Positions 27,719 to 41,116 of a stretch of 64,000 nt of DNA are shown in pieces. Below the pieces are notes generated by a model. It worked only from the letters and a program-made list of their open reading frames with translations. It was not told where the DNA came from and did not search any database. Position numbers and translations under genes: made by a program. Source of the DNA: Lineus longissimus (Eukaryota; Nemertea; Pilidiophora; Heteronemertea; Lineidae); the NCBI RefSeq assembly GCF_910592395.1, contig NC_088312.1, positions 2,540,001 to 2,604,000 on the forward strand. The letters are read 5' to 3'. Position 1 is the stretch's first letter; every line of letters begins with the position of its first letter.

Positions 27719-30550
27719 AAGTTGTCTTTTCATTTAAACTAAGCAAGATAACCTAAACCACACGACATAAAATAATGGCAAAATGGCTGAATCTTTCCAA
27801 ATTGTCAGTTTTTTTCAAAATCAGGACGCCAGGTTTTAATTGCAATAAATTCAAAGCCTCCTTGACTGACCCACATCTGCTGTATCTAACGCAAGAAGTA
27901 ATTAATCCGTTAATTTTTGATTCCACATTGTTTGCCTAAACCACCTGTTCCGATTTTGATCAACTTTCTGTCGAGTCAATGTTTAAAATGGACATATTTT
28001 TGATTTAGTGTCACCAATATTTACTTACTACTTGTGAAAATGAAAGTGTTCTTTAGATTGTAATACGTTGGCCCTACTTGGTGTAATCTGTCAAAAATGT
28101 GCATTTTCTGGCCTGAAATCTGCACTTTTGAAAATATGGTGTGTAAAAGACATGCGAACGTGTATGCGTATTAGAAATCACACACACTCCAGGGAGAGAG
28201 TCATGCCAGTGTAACTAACTGAACTTCAAATTATTTTGATGAGACATGTAGACGATTTTTCTTCATAATTTAACAGATGTAACTGTCATACGGGTGTGTT
28301 GACAATACATTACAACGCTAAAGACGGCCTAATCATATATACACGGGGTATATTCACATCTGAAGATGACAATGACAGAAGATGACATTACAATGTCAAA
28401 TAGTTTGATGATATTGACACAATGATAATTTTTTTCGCACATTTTGTTGACATTTTCTTCTGTTACACCAATATTATTGTGTTACAGAATTAAATAATAC
28501 AAGTATGCACGTGACTGTGTACATTGACTGTGCCGCTAAAACTATCAATAACTTTTCTCATACATCATTTCATTTTTTTGGGATGCATAACCTCTTGTTG
28601 GTTAACTGCAGCGAGGCCAGTGATTGTACTTACGCAAATAAGGGCGCTCGGTATAACCTGTATTCTCAAAATAAGTTAATGTTTTACCATAATTTTCAAC
28701 CAAAGGAAGGACTCACCACGGTGTTATATTTCTCAAACGCAACACAACAGCAAGATGAGAAGATGTATTCTTAATATCAAAGGACAGCATATAATTTTGG
28801 TTCGATTTTGATAACTTTGTTCAATACCGTAGCTATCCACTTGTGTCGTTGCACCAGAGCACACTGTTTCGCCAAGCCATTGAAAGAAGGTTTTTAAAAA
28901 GTACCCTAATTCTTCAATTGAAATATATATGAATGTCAGAACTTCACCAATTTTTCTTTGACAGATTTCTGGGAACTAATCATGAATATCAACACTGACT
29001 TGAATAAACTGAAAGTTGTAGGCCTAATTGAAATGAAGTGTCTCGGTATAGGCTAACGTCACACATGCCCTTTAGGTTGGAAATTTATAAAATTGAGACT
29101 TGGGTTTGAAAGGTTTAACTGCATGAACTGGTGCAAAAAAACATGCTTTTAAAGAAGTTGTAACTTGATATGTGGCGGTCCAAATACTGAATAAACTTTT
29201 TTAATCTATATAATAACACACACTACTGACTATAAGTATATTGTATCCTCAGCTTTAAGACGTGTCTGTCAACAAATGTAATGGAAAAATAATGTAACTT
29301 CTAAGTTCTTGATTATCCTTTTTGTGTCACAGGTAATTCCTCAGTTGAAAACATCTCAAACATGCCTTTGGTATCGACTTGTCGATCTTGTCGATAGTAT
29401 TCAGAAGTGTATAGCCACCCGTGACTGACAGCTCTGAAAATTATGGGTCACCCAAAAGGCTTATTGTCAAGTATTTACTCCACCTTTCAGCATGTGCTTT
29501 ATCATTAGAAAACCCATGTTTACACGCATTAAGGCAAAGTGAAGTTGAATATCTATCATATTTTTCTATATGACTTCAATTTTGTCTTACCAAGAAATAG
29601 TTAAATCGGTCTTACAGGGTTTACATTCTCGTCGAAAAGAAAATTTGATACAGAATAAACGAAAAACAATCATTCATATTCCCATTACAGATTCATACCA
29701 TTTATCATATCTTTTGTATATACAAATACTACTGATTAGACATCTGTCGCTTTACAAATTTTACGTTTTTTACAATTTTTCTCGGCGCCACTTGCAGTCA
29801 TTACGCGTGCGCGCAAAAACGGCAATTGTCGTGAAACGAATGTTGTAATCCTTTCACGACATCAACTCGGAATCTGAACATAATCGGTTTAATTCGGCCA
29901 TTATTACTCTTGAAGTGATTCAGTTGTTTTAGATTGCTCTCAATAATTTTGAATGAAAAGAAATCTCCTTGTCAAATGGCTCCGTAATGAGTAGGCGAGT
30001 GTTAGAATGGGACTGTTGCATGTTGCAGCAATTGGCCCCCGGGGCATTGGATTTTAAATGAAAGGGCGTGATGCTGGAGAAGGTATTAGATGATTGCCGG
30101 CATGGAGGCATTAATTAGCGGCTAATCTTAGGCTAGCTCCATCACTCTGAACAATTTCATTGTATTTTGTATAAGCCCCGTGTTTTACAGTGGGTAATCC
30201 ATTGTGAACTGTCGGCCGATTGCACTCATGACGGTATAAGTACTTGTAATGACATTTTGATTGCATCATTGACAGCTTTTTTACATTCTAACAACTCATG
30301 TCCTTGTTCGATAGCTTTTGAAATGCATGTACGTCGTTAGAGTGTCAAAATATGGGCTACTGACATCCTTGCATGTCGTGAGGAAACTGGAGATAGCTTA
30401 CATGCATTTAGTTTTGAAATTTTGAGTTAATGCGTTAATATACTATACTGTGATTCCGAGTCGGAGTCGTGTTAAAATCATGTATCCTGATCTTTTACGT
30501 CACATAGAACCAGATAATTAGGATGTCCCGGTTATGCAAACATCCTGCAT

Positions 30551-30583
30551 ACAAACATCACAAACATCACAAACATCTCACTA
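30551..30583. repeat. ACAAACATC minisatellite
   Basis: Three consecutive copies of a 9-base unit, preceded by an imperfect fourth (gcaaacatcctgcat). Confidence 0.88.
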
Positions 30584-33472
30584 TCAACCAAGCAAACATT
30601 CAGAAAATTGTGTTATCTTGGTCAGGGAGACTCCATCCTCCCATAGCAGGTATTTGGCTCGTTTCTAGCATACATATACAGTCATGTACATTCACTTTGA
30701 TTAGAAAGCGTATTTCAAGAAAGATACCCAGGCCTGTTGTAGGAGGATGGGGGCCGCAGTTGAATCTGCGAAGTGTCTATTGTAAACCGATGAACACTAA
30801 AAGCATTGTGCTGGAACATTTTTGCTGGAAATTCTTTCGTTATCAGCTGAAAATGCATCTTGTGGACCGAGCCTTTGCTGCTTGAGTTGATGTTCACCAT
30901 TTTAAACGTAATTGGATAAAACATCGATCCCCGAATTTCATTTGAGATCACTTTGCATTGAATTTTATCAGCGACAACCACTTGAAATAACATCAATCAA
31001 CTAATCTTATGTGCCACCTTTGAGCGGTGTACACGAGGCATGGCATACCAATCGGACGTTGTTGACCAATGCATAGCTTTAGCAGTAAACCGCTGTGTGG
31101 TCCAGAACAGGACGGGAACTACAAAGTAGTTATGAGCGCGACTAAGTAAATTTGCACGAACACCGTTTGATGTGGTACGCATTGGTCTAGCCGAGTTCTA
31201 ACAATGTAATGTGTGCTCAAGACCGTCAAAATAGCCAGGCTTTCCCCACCACCTGTGCTGGGCTTTGTGTGGCAATTGGACGCTTTCACTTATGGTTTTC
31301 TGTGCTTTGCTCCGAAGGCAATCTTTATCTGTGGGTTGATATGCCTGCTGACACCTTCTCAAGGGGATAAACCCAAGTGGATGATATGATGGTGGTCGCA
31401 GGGTTGCCGTGTGCTCGGATGATGATACTCATGTCAGGTGAGACAACAGGCTTTCTGGACTTTGAACAAAAAGTACAAGACTTGTAACCAAGCGAAAGCG
31501 AAAACCAACGAAGTAGAGATCATCATTTCTAAATCCAACAGTTAAATTTGGATAAAATATTATGTAGGTCAAGGGCTTGGATAAGTTATATTGGCAAGTC
31601 AAGGCAAGACGATGAATTTTTATCAGATATCTTAGCGAATCTTCAGTGGTATAATTATCAAAAGCATGACAGTGCGCTGAAGTGCGCTGATATAAAGGAA
31701 TTTCATACTTGTCGAATCTGAAATCACACGATAAGAGTATTTTTCGCCCTTCTCCAATCAGAGATCGGAGCATATAGACGTCTTCAAAACCCAGCTCATT
31801 GACAAAAGAGACGCCTCTGACATTGTTCTGAAGGACGGCTCTTCACAAGGAAAACTGAATCTAAATTATCTATCCGTATGATATATCAAACTGAAAATAT
31901 CAACAGCAATCACGCATGATATAATAGAGATAAGTTAGCCAACAAGGATAGTTCATTTATTGGTGCACTCATGTTCAGTAGTGCTCATGTTTAGCTTTTT
32001 TTCTTTTTTTCTGATGATTTACGTGAGCTTGAGTTCAAGTTTTGTCAGTGACTTCCCCATTTTTTGCATTGTCATAAAGCAGTAAGATACTTATTTGACC
32101 CGTACTTAAATTGATAGAGAAGTGAGTGATATATGTTGAATCCTTAATGCATCTACATGTGTACTAGCTGTAGATGAAGCAGAAAAGATTGATATGCTTC
32201 TGGTTTTGAAAAAAAAACTCCCAAAATATTTCCAAAATTGCGGCCAGATACATTGGTGAGAATGATGTGGAGTTTTTTTCCTCGTTTTCTTCATATCGAT
32301 TATTTTAAAGCTACATTACAAATGTATATTTTGCAACGTAGAGGCGAGTAACAAGTTCGACACGTTTGCACCCAAGCAGGTTTAATCTGATGTTTCCCAA
32401 ACCATCTTTGATTGTTTTAAAGGTCCGTGGGTGGTGTACATTATAGAAGTCTTAGTTGATCTGACATTAACTTTTTTCAACGTTTATTGCTAATTTGCGT
32501 ACCTTAACGATGACTTACAAAGACATTGCATGATTTTACAACAGATAATCAGATAGTCGCCGATACGGCTGCTTCGGACGGCGTCTTCCATCCGTTCAGA
32601 TTTCGTCATTTGACGGGGAGGCGCCAATATACCATTCGTTATAAATCAATGTATGAATGAACCATTGACTTTTGACATATGACATAAAAACATAAAAACA
32701 TTCGTAATTTTAACTGCTATATTCATTTGGGATTTGATGAAACGTTTATAGTCTAATGAAAATAGCCTTACGAATGGTTTTGCGAACTGTGACAGAAGGC
32801 GGACTGATGACATCGCAGATATATGACAGTTATCAACTTGCTCATTGAGGTTTGCTCATTGATAATTTACGGAGTCCAGATTTTTATTTTTCATGTCTAG
32901 TCAACCTCAGTCTCATTGTACCGTATTGCCTTACATTTTACAGTTTCTTCTGTGTAAGTATACAACATGTTGCTATGTTATACAAGACAGTATCTAACAT
33001 GGCTGATGTAAATACTGAACAGCAACCTTTATCATTTTATAGCCAAAACTTCCTCTATTGTCGATCGACCACAGGAAAACCACACATAATATTTCTTTCC
33101 GGAATAATCGACAAACTGCAATATATGCTCCCTACTGGCTAATTTATGGAGAATAATCATTAACCATTCCGGATAGTTAACCCTTTATTCTAAAACAAAG
33201 AACATCATGCAAATACACATTGTTTAAGAGCGCGGGGGGGGGCACCGTCTTCTAAACATTTAGAAAATGAGAACGCATATACACATCAGAAATAACCATG
33301 ATTCCCCACGTTTTTAAAACCGTGTGGGTAGCGCAATTACATAGGATGATGTGTTATATTGTAAGCGGGTGACGCACGTGTAGCCTGAAGACCAAATATG
33401 CGTGGCAGAATAAACTACAAGACTCCTTGTGAGCAATTCACCTTGGTACATACATGTACATAAAAGCCCAAT

Positions 33473-33917
33473 ATTTGCCAAGTAGAGTTATGTATGTAAT
33501 CGATTCATTGTAAAATTTGCCAAGTGGAGATTACATGTACATGTATTTATGTTATTGATTACTTGTAGAGATTTCCCAAGTGGAATTTTTAAATCTAATC
33601 GATTCATTGTAAAAATTTGCTAAGTGGAATTATATATGTAATCGATTCATTGTAAAAATTTGCCAAGTGGAATTATATATGTAATCGATTCATTGTAAAA
33701 ATTTGCCAATTGGAATTATATATGTAATCGATTCATTGTAAAAATTTGCCAATTGGAATTATATATGTAATCGATTCATTGTAAAAAGATTCCAAGTGGA
33801 ATTATATATGTAATCGATTCATTGTAAAAAGATTCCAAGTGGAATTATATATGTAATCGATTCATTGTAAAAATTTGCCAAGTGGAATTATATATGTAAT
33901 CGATTCATTGTAAAAAG
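33473..33917. repeat. 43-bp tandem satellite, about ten units
   Basis: Units begin GTAATCGATTCATTGTAAAA at 33638, 33681, 33724, 33767, 33810, 33853 and 33896, exactly 43 bases apart. Older, more diverged units begin at 33496, 33551 and 33595, and a half unit lies at 33473-33495. The right end breaks off cleanly after the common half unit at 33917. Units at 33767 and 33810 share an AAAGATTCC variant where others have AAATTTGCC, which suggests recent pairwise duplication. Each unit contains the palindrome AATCGATT (degenerate in the 33551 unit), and most contain CCAAGTGG. No open frame crosses the array. The regular 43-base core points to replication slippage or unequal exchange. Confidence 0.95.
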
Positions 33918-34631
33918 CCATGACGAACGTTAAGCCCAAATCTGTACTGAAGACTATCAAACACAAACCCAACATCTGCTTCGCTCAATTACAGAGATTC
34001 ACTGCTGGCAGACGCACTCAAATCTGCCCATAGTCGAATTACATAACGGATTTACCCTACTGGGCACCATCCAGGGTCTGGCCATTACCTTACATACTGG
34101 GCAACGCCTTTTCAACTTTCACATTCAACGGAATCAGACCAAAGGTACCCAACCATCACCATGTTTGCCAGTGATACAGCCGCACAATGTGACAAAAATA
34201 TCGGTCATTGCTTTGTAATCCTTCATCAGAAGTTGGCCAGATTTGGCAAAAAGACACCAGACTGTAAATATTGATAGAGTGAAATGATTTTCCTTCTAAA
34301 AGGCATCCTGTGCCCGGTAATTGTCCTCTACACTGGGATAGCTTTTATGGGCCACGATAGTTTAGATTTCGAAAGCAGAGAAGCACTTTTACCTGAAACT
34401 TTCCCAGTAGCTGACCAAGGAACAATTTGATATTTGTGTTGCATGTCTTCATGTTTTATTGGATACCTTCTTGTAACCTCTCTGAATTTTTCAAAAATAT
34501 CTTATGGTTCGAGCTGGGGATAGAGAAGGTTTGTTATTCCTCTTTATTGTATAGCCCAAGTGTACGTCTATGCGCCAGAAAGTGTGATGGTTCGAATAGC
34601 CCTGTATATGCAATGTGATAAGTGTAGCAGA

Positions 34632-34790
34632 TCAGGTTGAGTCGAACACAGGACCACATGATACTAAGCCAAGGCGCGCCAATTGACCGTCCTAACTGTA
34701 CAGAGCTATCACGTGTAACTGTAACTGCTATTGCATTCACCCGCTTCTCTTTCTCAGCTGAGATTATAACATTAGCGACTTGGCAACATA
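34632..34790 (-). mobile_element. tRNA-derived SINE-like element, copy A
   Basis: Diverged copy of the adjacent element at 34817-34984. Shared blocks include gaccgtcctaa, tatcacgtgta, ctctttctc and gattataacat, in the same order. The tRNA head, read on the minus strand, is more decayed here than in copy B: the box B equivalent is a TTCGA core near 34640 and box A is poorly preserved. No coding capacity is seen. Confidence 0.5.
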
Positions 34791-34816
34791 GATAATTGAA
34801 GTGGTGAAGAGAATGT

Positions 34817-34984
34817 GAGAATCGAACTGAGGACCATCTGATTTTTGGTCCAGTCCGGCCCCAGTCGCACTTACTAACTGACCGTCCTAAACTGAGCTAA
34901 TATATCACGTGTATATCTGGCAATCCAACCTCCATCCACTGCTCTTTCTCCGCTAAGATTATAACATAAGAGACTAAGCAACAT
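34817..34984 (-). mobile_element. tRNA-derived SINE-like element, copy B
   Basis: On the minus strand it carries a canonical RNA polymerase III box A (TAGCTCAGTTTAGG, complement of 34886-34899). About 55 bases downstream is a box B-like word (CAGTTCGATTCTC, complement of 34817-34829). That is the spacing and order of a tRNA gene. The anticodon region does not fold into an obvious functional tRNA, so a tRNA-derived SINE head or tRNA pseudogene is likelier. The block to 34984 is shared with copy A, about 190 bases away. Whether both arose by tandem duplication or by two insertions cannot be decided here. Confidence 0.55.
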
Positions 34985-35092
34985 GGGTGATCGATCGGGA
35001 AAGACAAAGAAATAAAGTCAACTTTAAACACAGTGTTATTGAAAACCAATAGGCTGTTCAAACAGAAGGAAAGTGGCCGTGTACAATGTAAA

Positions 35093-35195
35093 TCCTTGAT
35101 GACAACTCTACCAGTGGCGAGGAAGAAACACTCCGAGATGGCGGTCGTGCAAAAAAGCAATAGTCTCTGTGTAATGTCAGGCCTGACTTGAGTGT
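35093..35195. repeat. Diverged direct repeat, left copy
   Basis: Shares ordered blocks with 35241-35410: cttgatgacaac, ggaagaaaca, a (a/g)tgg(c/t)(g/a)g(t/c)cgtgc core, aaaagcaat, then a gt(a/t)atgtcag...ctgactt block. The right copy has extra sequence between the last two blocks. No protein similarity is recognised, and the frames overlapping the pair are not conserved between copies. Confidence 0.6.
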
Positions 35196-35240
35196 TCGCG
35201 CGGGTGGAGTGTGTAGGGGAGGGGGAGTGCGGTGTAAAGT

Positions 35241-35410
35241 CTTGATGACAACCACATGGGTATTGCGAATGGTAAGGAAGAAACATTTCAAATGGTAGCC
35301 GTGCGAACAAAAGCAATGGATGGTCGACAGAAGCAGATGAAAGGTTGCTTTGTGTTAAGTCTGGTAATCCTCTTACAACTCCCTGGTTATGTCAGAACTG
35401 ACTTGGTGGA
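35241..35410. repeat. Diverged direct repeat, right copy
   Basis: Partner of 35093-35195, about 148 bases away. It contains roughly 60 additional bases between the aaaagcaat block and the gtcagaactgactt block. Between the copies is a short GC-rich stretch (gtgtaggggagggggagtgcggtg, about 35208-35231). Confidence 0.6.
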
Positions 35411-35460
35411 AAGGGCTGGCAAAAGTAGTCGTGTGTTATATAAGTTCTCTTGAAAACGAC

Positions 35461-35478
35461 TACCGTTATATAACGGTA
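35461..35478. repeat. Perfect 18-base palindrome
   Basis: TACCGTTATATAACGGTA reads identically on both strands. It lies 50 bases right of the 35.1-35.4 kb duplication. It could be a dimeric protein site or chance. Confidence 0.9.
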
Positions 35479-36689
35479 TTCCAAAAATATGATTGTTAAG
35501 AAATTTGGAATAGTGTCTCAATAACATATGGTCCCAAATAATATGCTGAGTGGTTGCATTGATTGGCAGCCATTGATGGCGATAACATATAGATTCTGTT
35601 CAGGTGGGAATGCTACCGATCTTAGACTGATATTGAAAGCATGCATTTGAACTACCCGATACGACTTCGCTAAGATCGTACTGGCCGATGACTCTTCTCG
35701 GATCCGATACGATGATGTAATATGAAACCATATGACGTTGATGGAGAAATACCATTGGTAAAGAACGTTTGCTTGCATGATGTACTAGGATTAGACTGGT
35801 GTTTTGAACAGCTATTTCCAATCATTTTAATTTCCCGTGTCATTATTGGCTGTAAGGTCTTGAGATACATGTATTTCGTAGTTCGATCTAGATGTGGTGG
35901 TGGTTGAGAGCGTGTCCGAAGGCGTTGATTTATTTTACTTGGTTATCTTTATGCTTCGAATAAATCATATTCTTCGTGAGAAATAAACTTATCATCGTTC
36001 GTTATCACGTTTATGGCCCATAACTTGCGTGGTCTCCTCGCAGGATTGGAATCGGACCTTGAAATCAGCCATTAAAAGTCCTTGAAACATGCCACCTCTA
36101 TTCATTTATAGGCCTTTTCAGGGGTTACAGGGACGAACTCAGTCGAACTCCCTGTTTGTGAGTGTTTTCGATTTCCAGTCATATTTTAGTCACTCATTTA
36201 TTCATTGGCAAATATGAAATTTAGGAAATCACTATGGCATGTGTGTCGCATGAAAATGTCGTCGCATGGCTGAAGTACATGTAAGTGCAAAAACTCTCAG
36301 GCAGAGTCTTAATCTTTCAACTTCCTCTTTCCGAAATCATCGAACGCCTGCAGCCCTTCACCGACCACGGGTGAGCCCTTCAGCCCCTATTTTCTAACCG
36401 CCCCCTCTCGAGATCACATGTCCTCGGTTTGTACACCTTCTATCATATTGAAATGAAATCAAACATTCAGATCAAATATTTAAGATGGGACACGTGTTGT
36501 AGATGGATTGATTGCTGAGTGTGTTTGCCAATGAAGGGGGCGAACCGTTCTTTGTACTGTGTCACCTCAAATTCTGCCTCATCAGCTTTCGTGTGTCTTT
36601 GAGATGGCGCTTAGAATATCTGGCCACCATATACCAGCTCGGCCGTCATGCTTGTGTCTTGCGCGGTTGCTAGGCCTGCTCTCTCTAGA

Positions 36690-36716
36690 TTTTCCATGAA
36701 TATCATGGAAAAAATT
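36690..36716. repeat. Short hairpin upstream of the bHLH exon
   Basis: TTTTCCATGA and TCATGGAAAA form perfect 10-bp arms around a 3-base loop, about 200 bases before the acceptor of the sim exon. It could be a dimeric protein site or chance. Confidence 0.6.
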
Positions 36717-36898
36717 AGAGGGGAAGGTATACTGAAATTAAGACTTCTTCAAACAACTTAAATTTAAACATCTTTCCAATTCTTTTCACAGTATATATGG
36801 GGTCATGCAGGAAAATTTCAAAAAAAATCAAGAATGCATTTTTTTCTTCAGTGAGACCATTAATGCAAAACCTACGCCATTCACATATTCAATGTTAG

Positions 36899-37108
<210 letters not shown>

Positions 37109-40100
37109 TGAAATAATTTCCGCCGCCATGTTTCACGCTGGGTTATCGACGGCCATTCGCCATCTTGGCAGGCTGTGGCTTGACATGTGACGCCCGTCTG
37201 ATCATTGTATTCTTTGGGTATGAAATTAGGTTGGGCAACATTACTGATCGCGTTAGACAACCAAGGCCGTATTTAAAGAGAACAAGATGCCCCCTCCCCC
37301 TCCAAGAGTAATTATAAACCAACTTTAAAGGAAAAAATGAAAAACTAAAATAGAAAGGTGGTGTCATCACCGCCGCTAATCTTGCCCTCCCGCAGCAGTC
37401 AGTGTAACTCTAGAATACGACCTTGTCAATGTATTTTCTTTTTCGTCGTTGTTGCTCCTAAGCATAGGTAACGAAATTTAAAGCTCGTTTTAGGATTTTG
37501 TTTAAAGTTGACTTGAAAAAGCTGACAAAATTGCGTTTTTTCGTCAGTATTTATCGATATCAAAACAATACAAACCAATACGTCAAATGTACTGATAATG
37601 ATATGCATCGTGCATGTTTTAAACAATTTTAAGCCAACAACTCGTTTCCGTTTTCTAAGCCGCTAGCGCTCTTCTAAAACATGAACGTCATGACATGAAA
37701 ACTCATTAGGTACTTTACCTCTTAATTAATTCCTCTTAATCAAATTCCCATTATGCTTTCAACCTCTACAGATAACCACCTCGACGGGATCGCTTAGCAC
37801 TCGACACCCAAAACATATCTCCTTCTAAACCGCTCTCGACAGCATAGCAAACTTTGTTATCAGCTTCCAGTAGCCACTGTTGTAATATTGAAGTAATTAA
37901 ACTCAACCGCTAAGCAAATATCACTTCTTAATAAACACTTATCAGGCGTACTTAGTACTTTATTAATTATGAATTATCACGTCTTGAGGGCAATTGAAAA
38001 AAAGTCCTTATCTATTGGGTTACTGTAATTATTGCAAAATCTTCACGACATTGTTTGAGGGAGTGTTGATCTGTGATGTTCATGAATAATAAACGATTTG
38101 ACGAAAAGACAAACGAGACTACCAGGTATCATTCTCAATCATTTATGTAGAATCTACCGCATAGAGTAGATATTGAACAGTTTTGAATCGAAATAGCTCG
38201 ATTAGCCCAATAATTCGTTGCCTTGGATTCGTTCAAAGAGTGGTACACACATGTACATCATTTTATAACAGTAACTTCAGCAGTACTGCTGGTCTCTCCA
38301 TGTGACTGACAATATGAATGACCACCTTTCCATTACTTCCAATGAACCTCCCATGGACCAATCAAGATAAGCTTTCAGGAATATGTCTCAGGGTTTGACT
38401 CTCCGTCAGTACAGCTTTCTTCTTTCCTTTGTGTATTTTGGTTGCATATGCTTACAAGTTATACAATTCCAAAAATATAGTTTCACGCATTTGCTCTCTT
38501 CATCTGATGGTTCAAAGACAAACCGATCCAAAATTAAAGCAGTTTTACTTTCTAAATGTCACACATGCACCTTGTACCACCATCCCACCGCCGTGAACCG
38601 TCAGCTGCAACTATTGGTTTACCTTATTTACTCATTACTGTTTTACAAAGTGTAAAGCAGCGCGATCGCAACTTTAGAGAATTCTTTGGCAAATATGACA
38701 TCGGTCGATTTACCCGCAGTTGGACCATTCGCCGTGGGTTGGGACCGGGCTGAAATATCATCCTGTGATTAAGCAGTGGCTTTTATCGGTGTGTAATACC
38801 GTAATAGCTGCTGTGTTTTTTCCTCGATGTGAATAGTTTGGGCTCCTGTTGTTGCTTAAGTCTCTTGTTACTTAAGTTGTCAAAAATGTATCCTACTATC
38901 CTGTAATGAGAAAACCAACTGATAGACTGCTGCATCATCATCCTAAGTGATGCTGACGATTTACTACTGGTACGACTGGTGAAGATGCACTTCAAATCAT
39001 AAGTACAGATGTAATTGAGCATTATCAAACGCCTCACTCACTGCAGTCACAAAGGTATTAGCAGTGAAGGTGTACTTCTAGCGCGTCAATATAATTGGAA
39101 CAATGCGACAAACACTGTCAAACCTTGAAATGCCCGACGGCCATCTTGAATCATGAATCCGGCTTGTGCGCCACTTCTGGACCAATTAGCTTGAAATGCA
39201 CAATTACTGCAGATCTGTGCGGGATCTGGCGCGATGCTCTGCGAGATGTCTTGGCTCTGACAAGCCAATTGGAACAACTTGAACGATAATGAGGAGTAAT
39301 GCCGCCAGTTATACTATCTTTGAGCACGCTGTAATGCTTTCTTTGGTTCCTGTGTGTTGATGTACTGCACGTTGCACTGTACATTGCTACAGTGTATTGA
39401 TCAGTTCTGGGAAATGAACTGGCACTGCAATGGACTCACTAGTTCAAGCGTTGAGCAGTATATATTGTTTGTATTTGTTTATTCTGTGTGAAAACTGAAC
39501 ATCAAAATCAATCTGCTTCTCATCTTGTGATGTGATAGTTGAGTTAGAGTGTGAAAAAGAGAATTTGCTTGATTATAACATCGAACTAGATTTCTCCGTT
39601 ATCATTTTCCATTTATTTAGGCTAAAAAGGCCCCACATATTCTAGCATATAAACTTGCACGCACTGTGCATGTATAATGAAATGATAGCATATGTGCCAT
39701 GATCCAATAGTAAAGCTATTTGGAAAAAAATGCGATTTTGATTGATATACATTGGTTTAACAATGTCTACATCAGCGTTAAAAACTACCGTGTTTACACA
39801 TGTTAACTCAGCACTATTCCATGTTTACACCGACTTGGCAAAAACAAACATAATTTCTTGTAAAAAGGAACCATTATTCCACCGGGAAGCACTTCCAAAA
39901 TAAATGTTTCGAATGTTATGAGGGCAGATTTGATTATGTTCTGTCTGAGAGCGAGTTGGTTTAGGGAACTGAAGGTATATTGGTAGAGATTTTGATGTAG
40001 AAACCGAGTGCTTGTAATCGGATCAGAACGAGGTGACTGCGGCATCGTTGACACGGTGCACAACGGTACACTGGTTTATACAGGAAAGACGAGTTCATTT

Positions 40101-40165
40101 AACTTGCCTCTTTGTTGTTAAGGTTGAGCGATCCACTCGAGCATGGAAATGACCACCCTCAATAA

Positions 40166-40319
40166 GGTTATACCTCTGCCGTATGAATATGTGCACTTCC
40201 TACCCCTACATACCAAATAACATAATGAATGGACTCCTCCTGGTTATACCTCTGCCGCTTGAATACGTGCACTTGTTTCCCCTACATACCACATAACACA
40301 ATGAATGGACTCATCCTGT
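40166..40319. repeat. 76-bp tandem duplication
   Basis: Two adjacent copies start ggttatacctctgccg at 40166 and 40242 and end ggactc(c/a)tcctg. They differ at scattered positions (gtatgaatatg versus cttgaatacgt; acttcctacccc versus acttgtttcccc). Both include cctacataccaaa/cataaca(t/c)aatgaatgg. No coding frame is maintained. Confidence 0.92.
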
Positions 40320-41116
40320 CTGTATTTCATCTAGTGTACCATTGGTCACAGTGGTTGATGTGGCGATATAATTTTAATGTTTTCGTCAAGTGATTGTATG
40401 CGGATTGGGATTGTTGAGGCGACATTTGTGTGAAATAAGAATCAAAACTAATGACAACAAAATCGGTTCACCATTTATTTAAAAAAGTGAATCATATTTA
40501 AATCTCGCTCGTTTCCCCTCTTGGGCCATGAACAATTTCTGTGCACCAAGATATTGCTTCTTGAGCAACGATGAGTAACGATGTTCACTTTAACTCGAAG
40601 AATGGAGGGTGGATATGCTCCGGTCCGAGGTTAACCTTATTATGGACACAGCTGTATGGACTGCGACTGGGCACCAATGTACACAGACCTGATAGCAATG
40701 AGAAGAAATGGTGAACCACCTTAACTATAACAAGGCAGTAGGACATATCATTCCCGAACGTATTGTTGGATTCCTCCAAGATGGGTGAAATTGTTTATGA
40801 GGTGATTTCCTTTTAAATTGAGCTGAGATATCAATGCATTTCTACACAGATGCACAGATTCATTTGGCAAGTTAGGATGAAATGTATTTAAGATTGTTGG
40901 AATATCTGAAAGAAATGAGATGGCCTGAGCGGCCACGGCAAACAGTTGTAATCATATAATATTTTCTCGAGGTAATAGCATCCGGCGATGACATGCAATA
41001 TGAAATGGATCTGTTCTACTTCGTAATGTGATAGTTAACTATTTCAGGCCATACATGGAGGTTTATGCTGTAAAATCAAAACAAAATGATAGGGAAGAAA
41101 AAAACCCAAGAGACAT

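Noticed and set aside
28622-28660. Possible 24-base minus-strand microexon between an acceptor (gagaatacag) and a GTAAGT donor
   Set aside because: The splice words look good, but eight codons with no neighbouring exons cannot be distinguished from chance.
30215-30240. ATTGCACT words (also near 10346 and 19681) reminiscent of the miR-92 seed
   Set aside because: Only the seed matches, the rest of the mature sequence differs, and no stable precursor hairpin surrounds them.
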